This document shows, piece by piece, positions 1 to 8,455 of a stretch of DNA of 64,000 nucleotides. A program made the position numbers and the translations under genes. The notes beneath the pieces were generated by a model. That model saw only the letters and a program-made list of their open reading frames with translations, did no database searches and was not told the DNA's origin. Source of the stretch: Constrictibacter sp. MBR-5 (GTDB lineage Bacteria > Pseudomonadota > Alphaproteobacteria > JAJUGE01); assembly GCF_040549485.1 (NCBI RefSeq), contig NZ_JBEPTK010000020.1:16790-80789 (forward strand). The letters are read 5' to 3'. How positions within the stretch are numbered: the first letter of the stretch is position 1; every line of letters begins with the position of its first letter.

Positions 1-2
1 CC

Positions 3-989
3 GCGCCCGAAGCGGCGTCCGCGCCGACGGACGCCGGAGATTCAGCTTTGGAATCGGCACGCCGTGTCCTGCGCCTGCAGGCACAGGGGGTGACTGCGCT
101 CGCCGATCGCCTCGATGGCGATTTTCTGGCCGCCCTCGAACTGCTGTTCGACGTGGAAGGGCGGGTGATCGTCAGCGGGATGGGCAAGAGCGGGCATATC
201 GCGCGGAAGATCGCAGCGACCCTGGCTTCGACGGGAACGCCGGCCCAGTACGTGCACCCGGGCGAGGCGAGCCACGGCGATCTCGGCATGATCACGCGGC
301 GCGATGCGGTGCTGGCGCTGTCCAACTCGGGCGGTACCGCCGAACTTGCCGACATGATCGCCCATACCGCCCGCATCGGCATTCCGCTGATCGGCATGAC
401 AGCGCGTGCCGGCAGTCCCCTGGCAGGGGCGTCCACTGTCGCCCTGATCCTGCCGTCCGTGGAGGAGGGGTGCCCGATGGGATTGGCGCCGACGACCTCG
501 ACGACGATGATGCTCGCGCTTGGCGATGCGCTGGCCGTAGCGTTACTCGATCGCCGCGGCTTCTCGACCCGGGACTTCCAGCTGCTGCATCCCGGCGGCT
601 CGTTGGGGCACAAGCTGAAGCGCGTGCGCCAGATCATGCACACCGGCGACAAGCTGCCGCTCACGGGACCGGAAGCGGCGATGTCCGACGCGATTGTCGT
701 CATGTCGGCCTGCAGCTTCGGCTGCGTGGGCGTGGTGGATCCGCACGGTGCGCTGATCGGGATATTGACCGACGGCGATCTCCGCCGGCACATGGGTCCC
801 GACCTGCTCGGCCGCACCGTCGGCGCCGTCATGACGCCGCGTCCGAAGGTGATCCGCCCCGATGCGCTGGTGGAGGAAGCCGTCGCCACGATGAACGCCG
901 GCAAGATCACGAGCCTCTTCGTCGTCGCGGACGACCGTCCCGTCGGCATCGTGCACGTCCACGACTGCCTGCGGGCAGGAGTGACGTGA
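3..989 (+). CDS. kdsD: Arabinose-5-phosphate isomerase (SIS + two CBS domains), 5' end probably outside window
   Basis: Interconverts D-ribulose-5-phosphate and D-arabinose-5-phosphate, the first step of Kdo synthesis for LPS; cytoplasmic. The N-terminal SIS domain shows VSGMGKSGHIARKIAATLAS and HPGEASHGDLGM, followed by SNSGGTAE and GLAPTTSTT, all hallmarks of the KdsD/KpsF/GutQ family. Two CBS domains fill the C-terminal third (MHTGDKLP..., TDGDLRRHMG, VMTPRPKVIRP). The frame is open back to base 3, and the SIS motif lies about 14 residues closer to the TTG at 48 than it does to the start of E. coli KdsD, so the true start is probably at or beyond the window edge. One base separates its stop from lptC. 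Kdo-8-P phosphatase (kdsC), often found between them, is absent here. Confidence 0.9.
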   Translation, partial: APEAASAPTDAGDSALESARRVLRLQAQGVTALADRLDGDFLAALELLFDVEGRVIVSGMGKSGHIARKIAATLASTGTPAQYVHPGEASHGDLGMITRRDAVLALSNSGGTAELADMIAHTARIGIPLIGMTARAGSPLAGASTVALILPSVEEGCPMGLAPTTSTTMMLALGDALAVALLDRRGFSTRDFQLLHPGGSLGHKLKRVRQIMHTGDKLPLTGPEAAMSDAIVVMSACSFGCVGVVDPHGALIGILTDGDLRRHMGPDLLGRTVGAVMTPRPKVIRPDALVEEAVATMNAGKITSLFVVADDRPVGIVHVHDCLRAGVT

Positions 990-990
990 G

Positions 991-1674
991 ATGGCGGACG
1001 AGTCGCCGACACCCGAGACGACCGAAGCGCGCCGACCTGTGGATTTCGACTACGAGGCGGCACCGCGGGCGCTCGACCGCACCTACTCGCGTTACGTCCG
1101 CGGCCTGAAGGTCATCCTGCCGGCCACCGCGGCCCTGATCGTCATCGTCGTGTTCGCCTGGCCCCAGGTCCAGCTTCGGGAACAGTTGCCGGACCCGGAC
1201 GCGCTGCGCATCAAGCCGGAGGACACTGCCGACCTGACGGTGCTGGGCGTTCGCTATGTCGGGGTCGATACCCATGACAGACCCTATACGGTGACCGCCG
1301 CCTCGACCCGCCAGACGACCACCGCTTCCGACGAGGTGGTGCTGGAAATGCCGGAGGCCGACATGCGCCTGCGCGACGGCCGCAGGGTGGAGCTCAAGGC
1401 CCAGAGCGGCGTCTTCGACCGCGAGCATCGCGCACTGACCCTGAGCGGCAAGGTCCGGTTCACCCACGATGGCGGATTCGAGATCGCCACCGACCGCGCG
1501 TCGGTCGACTTCAGGCAAGGCGAGGCCGCGGGTGACGAGCGAGTGTCGCTGCGCGCGCCCGACGGCACGGGCAGCGGCGACGGCTTCCGGATACTCGAAG
1601 ACGGAAGCCGCGTGCTGTTGACCGGCAAATCGTCGCTGCAGCTGAACGGGCGGCCGCACGGGGACGGGACATGA
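991..1674 (+). CDS. lptC: LPS export inner-membrane protein LptC
   Basis: Bitopic component of the Lpt transenvelope bridge that receives LPS from LptB2FG and passes it to LptA. A cytoplasmic N-terminus of about 45 residues is followed by one hydrophobic segment (VILPATAALIVIVVFAWP), then a periplasmic OstA/LptC-type beta-jellyroll with phrases such as LRIKPEDTADLTVLGVRYVG and SGKVRFTHDGGFEIATDRA. At 227 residues it is typical of alphaproteobacterial LptC, longer than the enterobacterial protein. It overlaps lptA by 4 bases, and the whole lptC-lptA-lptB series follows kdsD, so transport and Kdo genes look co-transcribed. Confidence 0.88.
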   Translation: MADESPTPETTEARRPVDFDYEAAPRALDRTYSRYVRGLKVILPATAALIVIVVFAWPQVQLREQLPDPDALRIKPEDTADLTVLGVRYVGVDTHDRPYTVTAASTRQTTTASDEVVLEMPEADMRLRDGRRVELKAQSGVFDREHRALTLSGKVRFTHDGGFEIATDRASVDFRQGEAAGDERVSLRAPDGTGSGDGFRILEDGSRVLLTGKSSLQLNGRPHGDGT

Positions 1675-2486
1675 ACGCATCCATGCGGCGGACCCTCGCA
1701 GGGGCGCTGCTTCTGGCGACCGTCGCAGCGGGCCCCGTGATTGCGTCCGATTTCGCTTCTCTGGACGAGTCGGCGCCCCTGAACGTCGAGGCGAGCCAAG
1801 GCATCGAGTGGCGCCGGGAGGAGGGCGTATTCATTGCGCGTGGCGATGCCCGCGCCGTGCAGGGCGCGACCGACGTTCGGGCACAGACGCTGACGGCGCA
1901 CTATCGCGACACGCCCGCGGGCGGCAGCCGCATCTATCGGTTCGAGGCGGAGGGAAACGTCCGTGCCGCACGGGGCGACACGCGTCTCTTCGGACCAAGG
2001 ATCGTCTATGATCTGGAGAAGTCGCTCTTCACCGTTTCCGGCGGGGAGACAAGGCTGGAGACGCCCGACGAGACGATTATAGCGCAGTCCGGAATGGAGT
2101 TTCGCGAGCGCGAACGCGTGGCCGTCGCGCAAGGCGATGTAATCGTGATACGCGACGGCCGTAAGTTGCAGGGCGACCGGGTGACCGCGTATTTTCAGGA
2201 CCGGAAGGGCGGAGGCATGCGCATCGCGCGCCTCGAAGCGAGCGGAAACGTTCTTATTGCGACCGCGAAGGAGGTGGTGCGCGCCGACAAGGCGGTCTAC
2301 GATCCGTCGCGAGAAGTCATCGAACTCGATGGTGATGTGCGGATCACCAGGGGGCGTAGTGAGCTCGCGGGTGCGCATGCCTTTCTCGACCTTCGAAGCG
2401 GCGTCAGCCGTCTTGAGGCGGGGCGAAGCGCCACGGCCAACGGGCGAGCGCGGGCGCTATTCGTTCCGGAGAGCCGTGGCCGATAG
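1671..2486 (+). CDS. lptA: LptA-like periplasmic LPS-transport protein with OstA repeats
   Basis: Periplasmic bridge protein of the Lpt pathway. It starts with a signal peptide (RRTLAGALLLATVAAGPVIA, cleavage likely near ASD) and continues with OstA-like strands: EASQGIEWRREEGVFIARGDARAVQG, then a second region VAVAQGDVIVIRDGRKLQGDRVTAYF and VIELDGDVRITRGRSELAGA. At 271 residues it is longer than E. coli LptA (185) and appears to contain extra OstA strand units, a variation seen in alphaproteobacteria. The start ATG overlaps the lptC stop (ATGA). The lptB ATPase gene follows after 36 bases. Confidence 0.85.
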   Translation: MNASMRRTLAGALLLATVAAGPVIASDFASLDESAPLNVEASQGIEWRREEGVFIARGDARAVQGATDVRAQTLTAHYRDTPAGGSRIYRFEAEGNVRAARGDTRLFGPRIVYDLEKSLFTVSGGETRLETPDETIIAQSGMEFRERERVAVAQGDVIVIRDGRKLQGDRVTAYFQDRKGGGMRIARLEASGNVLIATAKEVVRADKAVYDPSREVIELDGDVRITRGRSELAGAHAFLDLRSGVSRLEAGRSATANGRARALFVPESRGR

Positions 2487-2522
2487 CCTCCGGCATAGAC
2501 GCAGTCAGGAAAGCGGACGGTC

Positions 2523-3314
2523 TTGAATAAGGGCGCTCAACCCCCCGGCGATGGGCTCGATACGGCACCTCGACCGCGCCTCGTGGCCGACAACAAGGGG
2601 CTGGTGGCGGAGAACATCGGCAAGCGCTTCAAGAAGCGGCCGGTGCTTCGTGGGGTGTCGCTGTCGCTCAACCGCGGAGAGATCGTCGGCCTGCTCGGCC
2701 CGAACGGTGCCGGCAAGACCACCTGCTTCTACATCGTGACCGGCCTGATCGCCGCGGACCACGGTCGTATCGTTCTCGACGGCGAGGATATCACGGAACT
2801 TCCGATGTATCGCCGCGCGCGCCTGGGCATCGGCTATCTTCCCCAGGAACCGTCGATTTTCCGTGGTCTCAACGTCGAGGCGAACATCCGCGCCGTCCTC
2901 GAAGTCAGCGAGCGCGATGCGGGCAAACGCCGCCGCATGCTCGACGAACTGCTCGCGGAATTTTCGATCGAGCACCTGCGGCGCACGCCAGCGCTCGCAC
3001 TGTCGGGTGGCGAACGCCGCCGCGTCGAGATTGCGCGGGCCCTGGCGGCGAAGCCTGCCTTCATCCTTCTCGACGAACCCTTCGCGGGTATCGATCCCAT
3101 CGCAGTGTCCGACATACGCGAACTGGTTCTGCACCTGCGCGATCGCGGTATCGGGGTCTTGATCACGGACCATAACGTGCGTGAGACGCTCGAACTCGTC
3201 GATCGCGCGTACATCCTGCACGACGGAATCGTGCTCAGGGAGGGCTCACCTGCCGACATCGTTGCCGACGAAGCCGTCAGGCGGGTTTACTTGGGCGAAA
3301 GGTTTAGCCTCTAA
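2523..3314 (+). CDS. lptB: LPS export ABC transporter ATP-binding protein LptB
   Basis: Cytoplasmic ATPase that powers LPS extraction by LptFG. All ABC signatures are visible: Walker A GPNGAGKTT, Q-loop YLPQEPSIFRGL, signature LSGGERRRVEIARAL, Walker B FILLDEPFAGIDPI, and the switch histidine in LITDHNVRETL. The FRGLNVEANIRAVLE segment is characteristic of LptB. The start used is TTG at 2523; an in-frame GTG at 2583 (VADNKGLVAENIG) is a realistic alternative because family members usually have a short N-terminus. rpoN follows 30 bases downstream, the order conserved in many proteobacteria. Confidence 0.93.
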   Translation: MNKGAQPPGDGLDTAPRPRLVADNKGLVAENIGKRFKKRPVLRGVSLSLNRGEIVGLLGPNGAGKTTCFYIVTGLIAADHGRIVLDGEDITELPMYRRARLGIGYLPQEPSIFRGLNVEANIRAVLEVSERDAGKRRRMLDELLAEFSIEHLRRTPALALSGGERRRVEIARALAAKPAFILLDEPFAGIDPIAVSDIRELVLHLRDRGIGVLITDHNVRETLELVDRAYILHDGIVLREGSPADIVADEAVRRVYLGERFSL

Positions 3315-3344
3315 GGCTTTAACCATGATCGCACGGGACCGTTG

Positions 3345-4832
3345 ATGGCTCTTTTCCAGCGTCAGGAGATTCGCCAGACTCAGGGGCAGAGTCTGGTCAT
3401 GACCCCGCAGTTGCAGCAGGCGATAAAACTGCTGCAGCTGTCGACGATGGAGCTTGCCGCATTCGTCGAACAGCAGCTTGAGCAGAACCCTCTGCTCCAG
3501 CGGGCAGACGGCGCAGGTGAGGTCGGGACCAATGAACCCGTGGAAGCGCCGCAGCCGGAGATCGTCTCGGCACCGGCTGCGGAAGATCTCGCCGGCCTCA
3601 CCGAAGCGATCGACGCGGATTTCGGCAACGTATGGGATGCGGAAGGGCCGACCCTGCCCAGCTTCTCGTCGGAATCGGGGCGGGCAGGCGGGTCGTTCGA
3701 CGGCGACGAGGCGAGCCTCGAGCAGGTTCTTGGCGAGATGCCCACGCTCCGCGACCATCTGGTCGCGCAGCTGCAGTTGGACATCCTCGATCCCGCCGAC
3801 AGGATCGTCGCCCTCTACCTGATCGACATGCTCGACGCCGCCGGCTACCTGTCCGGTGCCCTCGACGAGGTCGTGGCGGCGCTCGGCTGCACTGTCGAAC
3901 GCGCAACCAGCGTGCTCGAGCGGCTACAGCGCTTCGACCCTCCGGGCATCTTCGCCCGGAACCTGTCCGAGTGCCTGGCGTTGCAGTTACGTGACCGCAA
4001 CCGGTTGGATCCGGCGATGCAGGCGTTGCTGGACAATCTCGATCTCCTCGCGCGTCGGGATTTCGCCGAACTCCGGCGCGTGTGCGGTGTCGACGACGAA
4101 GATCTCGCGGAGATGGCGCGGGAGATCCGGCGGTTGGACCCGAAGCCGGCGCTCCGGTTCGAGTCAGAGCCCGTTCAGACGCTCATTCCCGACATCTACA
4201 TGCGAATGCACCCGGAGGGCGGGTGGATCATCGAGTTGAACACCGAGGCACTCCCACGCGTCCTCGTGGATTCGCACTATTACGCGCGCATCCGGAAGTC
4301 ATGTCATTCGCGACAGGACAAGGATTACGTCGCAGAACAGTACAATGCGGCGAATTGGCTGGTTAAGTCGCTGCATCAGCGTGCGACGACGGTGCTGAAG
4401 GTCGCCACCGAGATCGTGCGACAACAGGACGCGTTCTTCGTGCATGGCATCGAGCACCTGCGGCCTCTTACCTTGCGCGACATCGCGGAAGCGATCGACA
4501 TGCACGAGAGCACCGTCAGCCGCGTGACCGCGAACAAGCACATCGCGACACCGAGGGGCTTGTTCGAACTGAAATATTTCTTTACGTCCGCCATCGCCAG
4601 CGCGACGGGAGGAGAGGCGCATTCGGCGGAGGCTGTACGCCATCGCATCAAGATCCTGATCGACAACGAACCTCCGGCAGAAGTTCTGTCCGACGACCGC
4701 ATAGTGGAGATTCTACGTCGATCGGGCATCGACATCGCCCGGCGAACGGTGGCGAAGTACCGCGAGGCGATGCGTATCCCGTCCTCAGTGCAGAGGCGCC
4801 GAGAGAAAGTCGCCGGTTTGGCGGCCAATTGA
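3345..4832 (+). CDS. rpoN: RNA polymerase sigma-54 factor
   Basis: Sigma factor for activator-dependent promoters (nitrogen and related regulons). Region I is recognisable at the N-terminus (LVMTPQLQQAIKLLQLSTMEL and EQQLEQNPLLQ), followed by an acidic linker, the core-binding domain, the HTH region (LTLRDIAEAIDMHESTVSRVTANK) and the C-terminal RpoN box (ARRTVAKYREAMRIPSS). ATG at 3345 is preferred over the adjacent TTG at 3342. The length of 495 residues is normal. It sits directly between lptB and hpf. Confidence 0.95.
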   Translation: MALFQRQEIRQTQGQSLVMTPQLQQAIKLLQLSTMELAAFVEQQLEQNPLLQRADGAGEVGTNEPVEAPQPEIVSAPAAEDLAGLTEAIDADFGNVWDAEGPTLPSFSSESGRAGGSFDGDEASLEQVLGEMPTLRDHLVAQLQLDILDPADRIVALYLIDMLDAAGYLSGALDEVVAALGCTVERATSVLERLQRFDPPGIFARNLSECLALQLRDRNRLDPAMQALLDNLDLLARRDFAELRRVCGVDDEDLAEMAREIRRLDPKPALRFESEPVQTLIPDIYMRMHPEGGWIIELNTEALPRVLVDSHYYARIRKSCHSRQDKDYVAEQYNAANWLVKSLHQRATTVLKVATEIVRQQDAFFVHGIEHLRPLTLRDIAEAIDMHESTVSRVTANKHIATPRGLFELKYFFTSAIASATGGEAHSAEAVRHRIKILIDNEPPAEVLSDDRIVEILRRSGIDIARRTVAKYREAMRIPSSVQRRREKVAGLAAN

Positions 4833-4922
4833 GAGCGCTTGTACGATGATACGATGACGACCCGTTCCCAACCCGAAAACCCGAGTGCCGCACCAAGCGG
4901 CCGAAAGGATGCTGTTAGAGCG

Positions 4923-5558
4923 ATGCACGTCACCGTAACAGGCAAGCAGATCGACGTCGGCGACGCCCTGCGGACCCGCGTGATCGACGAGCTGAGCGCG
5001 GCCGTGGAGAAGTACTTCAGCCGCGCCATCGAGGCCCAGGTGAGTTTCTCCCGCGATGGGGCGGCGTTCTACCGCTCGGATATCGCGGTGCATGTGGGAC
5101 GTGGGATCGACCTCTATGGCCATGCGACGGCGAACGACCCCGTCGTCGCGTTCGAACTGGCGCAGGAGCGCATTGCAAAGCGCCTGCGTCGGCACAAGCG
5201 GCGGCTGCGCGATCATAAGGGCGCGAACGGGGAGGCGGCCGAGACGCCCGATCAGGCCGACGGCGCGGTGTTCTCGCAGTACGTCATCCAGGCCCAGGAC
5301 GATGTGGATGACGAGGGCCATGAAGACGAGGAGGTCCGCGAGGACGGCGGCGAAGCGAGCGACCAGCCGGTGATCATCGCGGAGACATCGACCTCTGTAC
5401 CGCGCCTCGCCGTGGGTGAGGCCGTGATGCGTATGGACCTGGCGGATGCTCCCGTCCTAGTGTTCCGGAACGGCGGCCATGGGGGGCTGAACGTCGTGTA
5501 TCGGCGCGAGGATGGGAACATAGGTTGGATCGATTCCGGCCCCCCCGGGAAGTCCTGA
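4923..5558 (+). CDS. hpf: Long-form ribosome hibernation promoting factor
   Basis: Binds the 30S decoding region and promotes 100S ribosome dimers in stationary phase. The N-terminal S30AE domain is clear (MHVTVTGKQIDVGDALRTRV and FYRSDIAVHVGRGIDLYGHA). An acidic linker (DDVDDEGHEDEEVREDGGE) leads to the C-terminal dimerisation domain (LVFRNGGHGGLNVVYRREDG, ending NIGWIDSG). This two-domain layout marks the long form. ATG at 4923 is chosen because the protein then begins at the conserved MHVTVTGKQI; upstream in-frame starts at 4839 and 4854 would add up to 28 unlike residues. Confidence 0.9.
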   Translation: MHVTVTGKQIDVGDALRTRVIDELSAAVEKYFSRAIEAQVSFSRDGAAFYRSDIAVHVGRGIDLYGHATANDPVVAFELAQERIAKRLRRHKRRLRDHKGANGEAAETPDQADGAVFSQYVIQAQDDVDDEGHEDEEVREDGGEASDQPVIIAETSTSVPRLAVGEAVMRMDLADAPVLVFRNGGHGGLNVVYRREDGNIGWIDSGPPGKS

Positions 5559-5575
5559 CGGCGGGCGGGGACAAG

Positions 5576-6043
5576 ATGGAAATCACCGAGATCCTGAAGC
5601 CCGAGCAGGTTCTGCTCGGCGTGCGGGCGGCCAGCAAAAAGCAGGTCCTCGAGGCGTTGGCTGAACATGCCGCTGAAATGACAGGCGAGTCCGAGCGGGC
5701 GATATTCAACGTCCTGCTCGAGCGTGAGCGGCTGGGAAGCACGGGTGTGGGGCGTGGTATCGCGATCCCGCACGGCAAGCTCACGGGCATCGATCACCTC
5801 TTCGGCCTGCTGTTCCGCCTGCAGGCACCGGTTCCGTTCGACGCCGTCGATGAGGCGCCGGTCGACATCGTCGTTCTGTTGCTGGCACCGGAAAGTGCCG
5901 GCGCGGACCACCTTAAGGCGCTGTCGCGTGTGTCCCGCATCCTGCGGGACCGTGCCGTTTGCGACCGTATCCGGGCGGCGGCGACACCGGAGGATGTCAT
6001 GGTCGCCGTGCGTGGCGCGCCCGCGGCCAGCCACGCGGCCTAG
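5576..6043 (+). CDS. ptsN: Nitrogen-regulatory PTS IIA protein (EIIA-Ntr)
   Basis: Phosphoacceptor of the nitrogen PTS, a regulator of potassium and nitrogen physiology rather than a sugar carrier. The PTS EIIA type-2 domain spans the protein, and the phosphorylated histidine lies in GVGRGIAIPHGKLTGI. Its 155 residues match the family. ATG at 5576 (MEITEILKPEQV) is preceded by GGCGGGGAC and gives the standard N-terminus. Its location after rpoN and hpf is the classic rpoN-cluster arrangement. Confidence 0.92.
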   Translation: MEITEILKPEQVLLGVRAASKKQVLEALAEHAAEMTGESERAIFNVLLERERLGSTGVGRGIAIPHGKLTGIDHLFGLLFRLQAPVPFDAVDEAPVDIVVLLLAPESAGADHLKALSRVSRILRDRAVCDRIRAAATPEDVMVAVRGAPAASHAA

Positions 6044-6059
6044 TCTCCTACAGGAACGC

Positions 6060-6545
6060 CTACCCGTTCGGCCGCCGCGCGGCAAAGAAGGCCCGAAGCA
6101 GATCCGCCGACTCCCGCTCGGAAATCCCACCATAGACTTCCGGGCGGTGGTGGCAGCTGGTCTGGGCGAAGATGCGGGCGCCGTTGTCGATGCCGCCGCC
6201 TTTCGGATCCTCCGCCCCGTAGTAGACGCGGCGGATCCGCGCGAACGCCAGGGCCTGGGCGCACATGGGGCAGGGCTCGAGGGTTACATAAAGGTCGCAC
6301 TCTGTCAGGCGGGGGCTCCCGAGCATCGATGCAGCACGGCGAACAGCCAGCATTTCCGCATGTGCGGTAGGATCCGGCGTCGTTTCGACCTCATTGTGCG
6401 TCCGCACCAGTATGCGGCCGGTGGGTGCATGAACCAGGACGGCGCCTACGGGGACTTCATCGCTAGCCGCGGCGGCGCGCGCCTCGTCGAGCGCCGCTCG
6501 CATGAAGCGACCTAGGAGCAGTGGGTCGTCTCGTCTGAATTCCAT
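6060..6545 (-). CDS. tadA: tRNA-specific adenosine deaminase
   Basis: Deaminates A34 to inosine in the anticodon of tRNA-Arg(ACG). The zinc and catalytic signature of the CDA fold is intact: HAEM (zinc His plus proton-shuttle Glu) and PCPMCAQAL (two zinc Cys). GAVLVHAPTGRILVRTHNEVE and RRVYYGAEDPKGGG are also typical. The start at 6545 (MEFRRDDP) is preferred; the frame is open upstream but without family-like sequence. It is convergent with ptsN and divergent from metY, with 56 bases between the two start codons. Confidence 0.9.
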   Translation of the reverse strand: MEFRRDDPLLLGRFMRAALDEARAAAASDEVPVGAVLVHAPTGRILVRTHNEVETTPDPTAHAEMLAVRRAASMLGSPRLTECDLYVTLEPCPMCAQALAFARIRRVYYGAEDPKGGGIDNGARIFAQTSCHHRPEVYGGISERESADLLRAFFAARRPNG

Positions 6546-6601
6546 GCGCCCGATCATTCGGCTAGACTGCGCGCAACGCAAAAAGCACCCGGGAGACCGT
6601 C

Positions 6602-7918
6602 ATGACCGTCGACAGCCAGCATCCTGAGACGATCGTCCTGCATGCGGGCTATCGCGCGGACCCTGCGACGGGTTCGGTCGCGGTTCCGATCTACCAGACG
6701 ACATCCTACCAGTTCCGCGACACTCAGCATGCCGCCGATCTGTTCGCCCTCAAGGAACTCGGGAACATCTACACCCGGATCATGAACCCGACCTGTGACG
6801 TGCTCGAAAAGCGCGTCGCGGCACTGGAGGGCGGCGTCGCCGGTCTGGCGCTCGCGTCCGGCCAGTCGGCATCGGCGATGGCGCTGCAGAACATCGCGCA
6901 CGCGGGCGACAATGTCGTAAGTTCTACAGACCTTTACGGGGGAACGTGGAACCTCTTTGCGAACACGCTGAAGGATCAGGGGATAGAGGTTCGCTTCGTC
7001 GATCCGAGCGACCCCGAGAACTTCAGGCGTGCGACAGACGACCGGACGCGCGCCTACTATGCCGAGACGCTCCCCAATCCGAAGCTAGCCGTCTTCCCGA
7101 TCAAGGAGGTCGCGGATATCGGGCGGCCCCTCGGTATCCCGCTGATCATGGACAACACGGCAGCGCCGATCCTCTGCCGCCCGCTCGATCACGGCGCGGC
7201 GGTGGTCGTCTATTCGACGACCAAGTATATCGGCGGCCACGGGACCTCGATCGGCGGCCTGATCGTCGACGGCGGCAAGTTCGATTGGGAGGCCGTGCCG
7301 ACACGCCAGCCCTATCTTAACCAGCCCGACCCCAGCTATCACGGCGCCGTCTGGACCCAGGCGGTCAAGGGCATCGGCCCGGTCGCCTACATCATCAAGG
7401 CCCGGACCACGCTGTTGCGTGACCTGGGCGCCTGCATGAGCCCGTTCAACGCCTTCGCTTCCATCCAGGGGCTCGAGACGCTGCCGCTGCGGATGCGCGA
7501 ACACTGCCGCAACGGCATGGCGGTGGCGGAGTTCCTGAAGGGCCACCCGGCCGTATCACGGGTGATCTATCCCGGCCTGATGGACGGCGAGGCACGCCGC
7601 AGGGCTGACACCTACCTGAAGGGCGGCTTCGGCGGACTCGTCGGCTTCGAGCTGTCGGGGGGCCGCGATGCCGGCCGGGATTTCATCGATGCGCTGAAGC
7701 TGCTGTATCACGTCGCGAACATAGGCGATGCGCGCAGCCTCGCCATCCATCCGGCCTCGACGACCCATTCGCAGCTCGAACCCGAGGAATTGGCCGCGAC
7801 CGGCGTGTCCGACGGCTATGTTCGCCTCTCGATCGGCCTGGAACATATCGACGATATCCTGGCCGACCTCGGCCAGGCGTTGCACGCGGCGACCGGCATG
7901 CGCGCCGCCGCGGAATAG
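6602..7918 (+). CDS. metY: O-acetylhomoserine sulfhydrylase / aminocarboxypropyltransferase
   Basis: PLP enzyme that makes homocysteine from O-acetylhomoserine and sulfide. The Cys/Met-metabolism fold is complete: VPIYQTTSYQF, NIYTRIMNPTCDVLEKRVAALEGG, the PLP aspartate in IPLIMDNTAAPI, and the Schiff-base lysine in VVYSTTKYIGGHGTSIGG. The NIGDARSLAIHPASTTHSQL stretch near the C-terminus is typical of MetY. The 438-residue length is slightly above MetB/MetZ and fits MetY. GGGAGACC precedes the ATG. It stands as a single gene followed closely by a Sel1 protein. Confidence 0.9.
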   Translation: MTVDSQHPETIVLHAGYRADPATGSVAVPIYQTTSYQFRDTQHAADLFALKELGNIYTRIMNPTCDVLEKRVAALEGGVAGLALASGQSASAMALQNIAHAGDNVVSSTDLYGGTWNLFANTLKDQGIEVRFVDPSDPENFRRATDDRTRAYYAETLPNPKLAVFPIKEVADIGRPLGIPLIMDNTAAPILCRPLDHGAAVVVYSTTKYIGGHGTSIGGLIVDGGKFDWEAVPTRQPYLNQPDPSYHGAVWTQAVKGIGPVAYIIKARTTLLRDLGACMSPFNAFASIQGLETLPLRMREHCRNGMAVAEFLKGHPAVSRVIYPGLMDGEARRRADTYLKGGFGGLVGFELSGGRDAGRDFIDALKLLYHVANIGDARSLAIHPASTTHSQLEPEELAATGVSDGYVRLSIGLEHIDDILADLGQALHAATGMRAAAE

Positions 7919-7921
7919 GAG

Positions 7922-8455
7922 ATGGGTATGGGCATAGCCGCGCGGCTCTCCGCCGCTTTGATTGTGTCGGCGGTGGCGATTTCGGGCGCGGCTCCCGCCA
8001 TGGCGGGTGTGCCGGAGGGCAAGGCTGCGCTCGATCGGTTCGATTATCGCGCTGCCATGTCGGAGTTTTCCGACGCGGCAGCGATGGGCGATGCCGAAGG
8101 CCAGTATCAGCTGGGGCTGCTGTACATGCTCGGCCATGGCGGTATTCAGCAGGACTACGGTCGCGCGGCGCAGTGGTTTCAACGCGCGGCCGCCACGGGT
8201 CATCCCCGCGCGATGTATATGCTCGGCAACCTCTATGCGACCGGCAACGGCGTCGAGCGCAACTACGAGGAGGCCCGCAAGCTGATGCTGACGGCGGAGC
8301 CGGGCCTGCGGGACGCGACGCGGCTGTCTGCCCGTGCGACCGCGGTCATGATCGGCGAACTGCTGGAGGCGCGGCGTCGCGGCGTTACCGTGACGCCCGT
8401 GGCTGCGACGCCCGGTATCGCCAAGCCCCAAAGCCAGCCGCGTCCGCGGCGCTAG
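7922..8455 (+). CDS. Secreted Sel1-like repeat protein
   Basis: Small exported protein of 177 residues. A signal peptide (LSAALIVSAVAISGAAPAMA) is followed by Sel1-type TPR helices: GDAEGQYQLGLLYMLGHG, DYGRAAQWFQRAAATGHPR and AMYMLGNLYATGNGVERNYE. Such proteins usually act as periplasmic or membrane-associated scaffolds; no specific partner can be named. The C-terminus is Pro/Arg rich. It starts 4 bases after metY and overlaps the end of the convergent gene at 8452 by 4 bases. Confidence 0.75.
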   Translation: MGMGIAARLSAALIVSAVAISGAAPAMAGVPEGKAALDRFDYRAAMSEFSDAAAMGDAEGQYQLGLLYMLGHGGIQQDYGRAAQWFQRAAATGHPRAMYMLGNLYATGNGVERNYEEARKLMLTAEPGLRDATRLSARATAVMIGELLEARRRGVTVTPVAATPGIAKPQSQPRPRR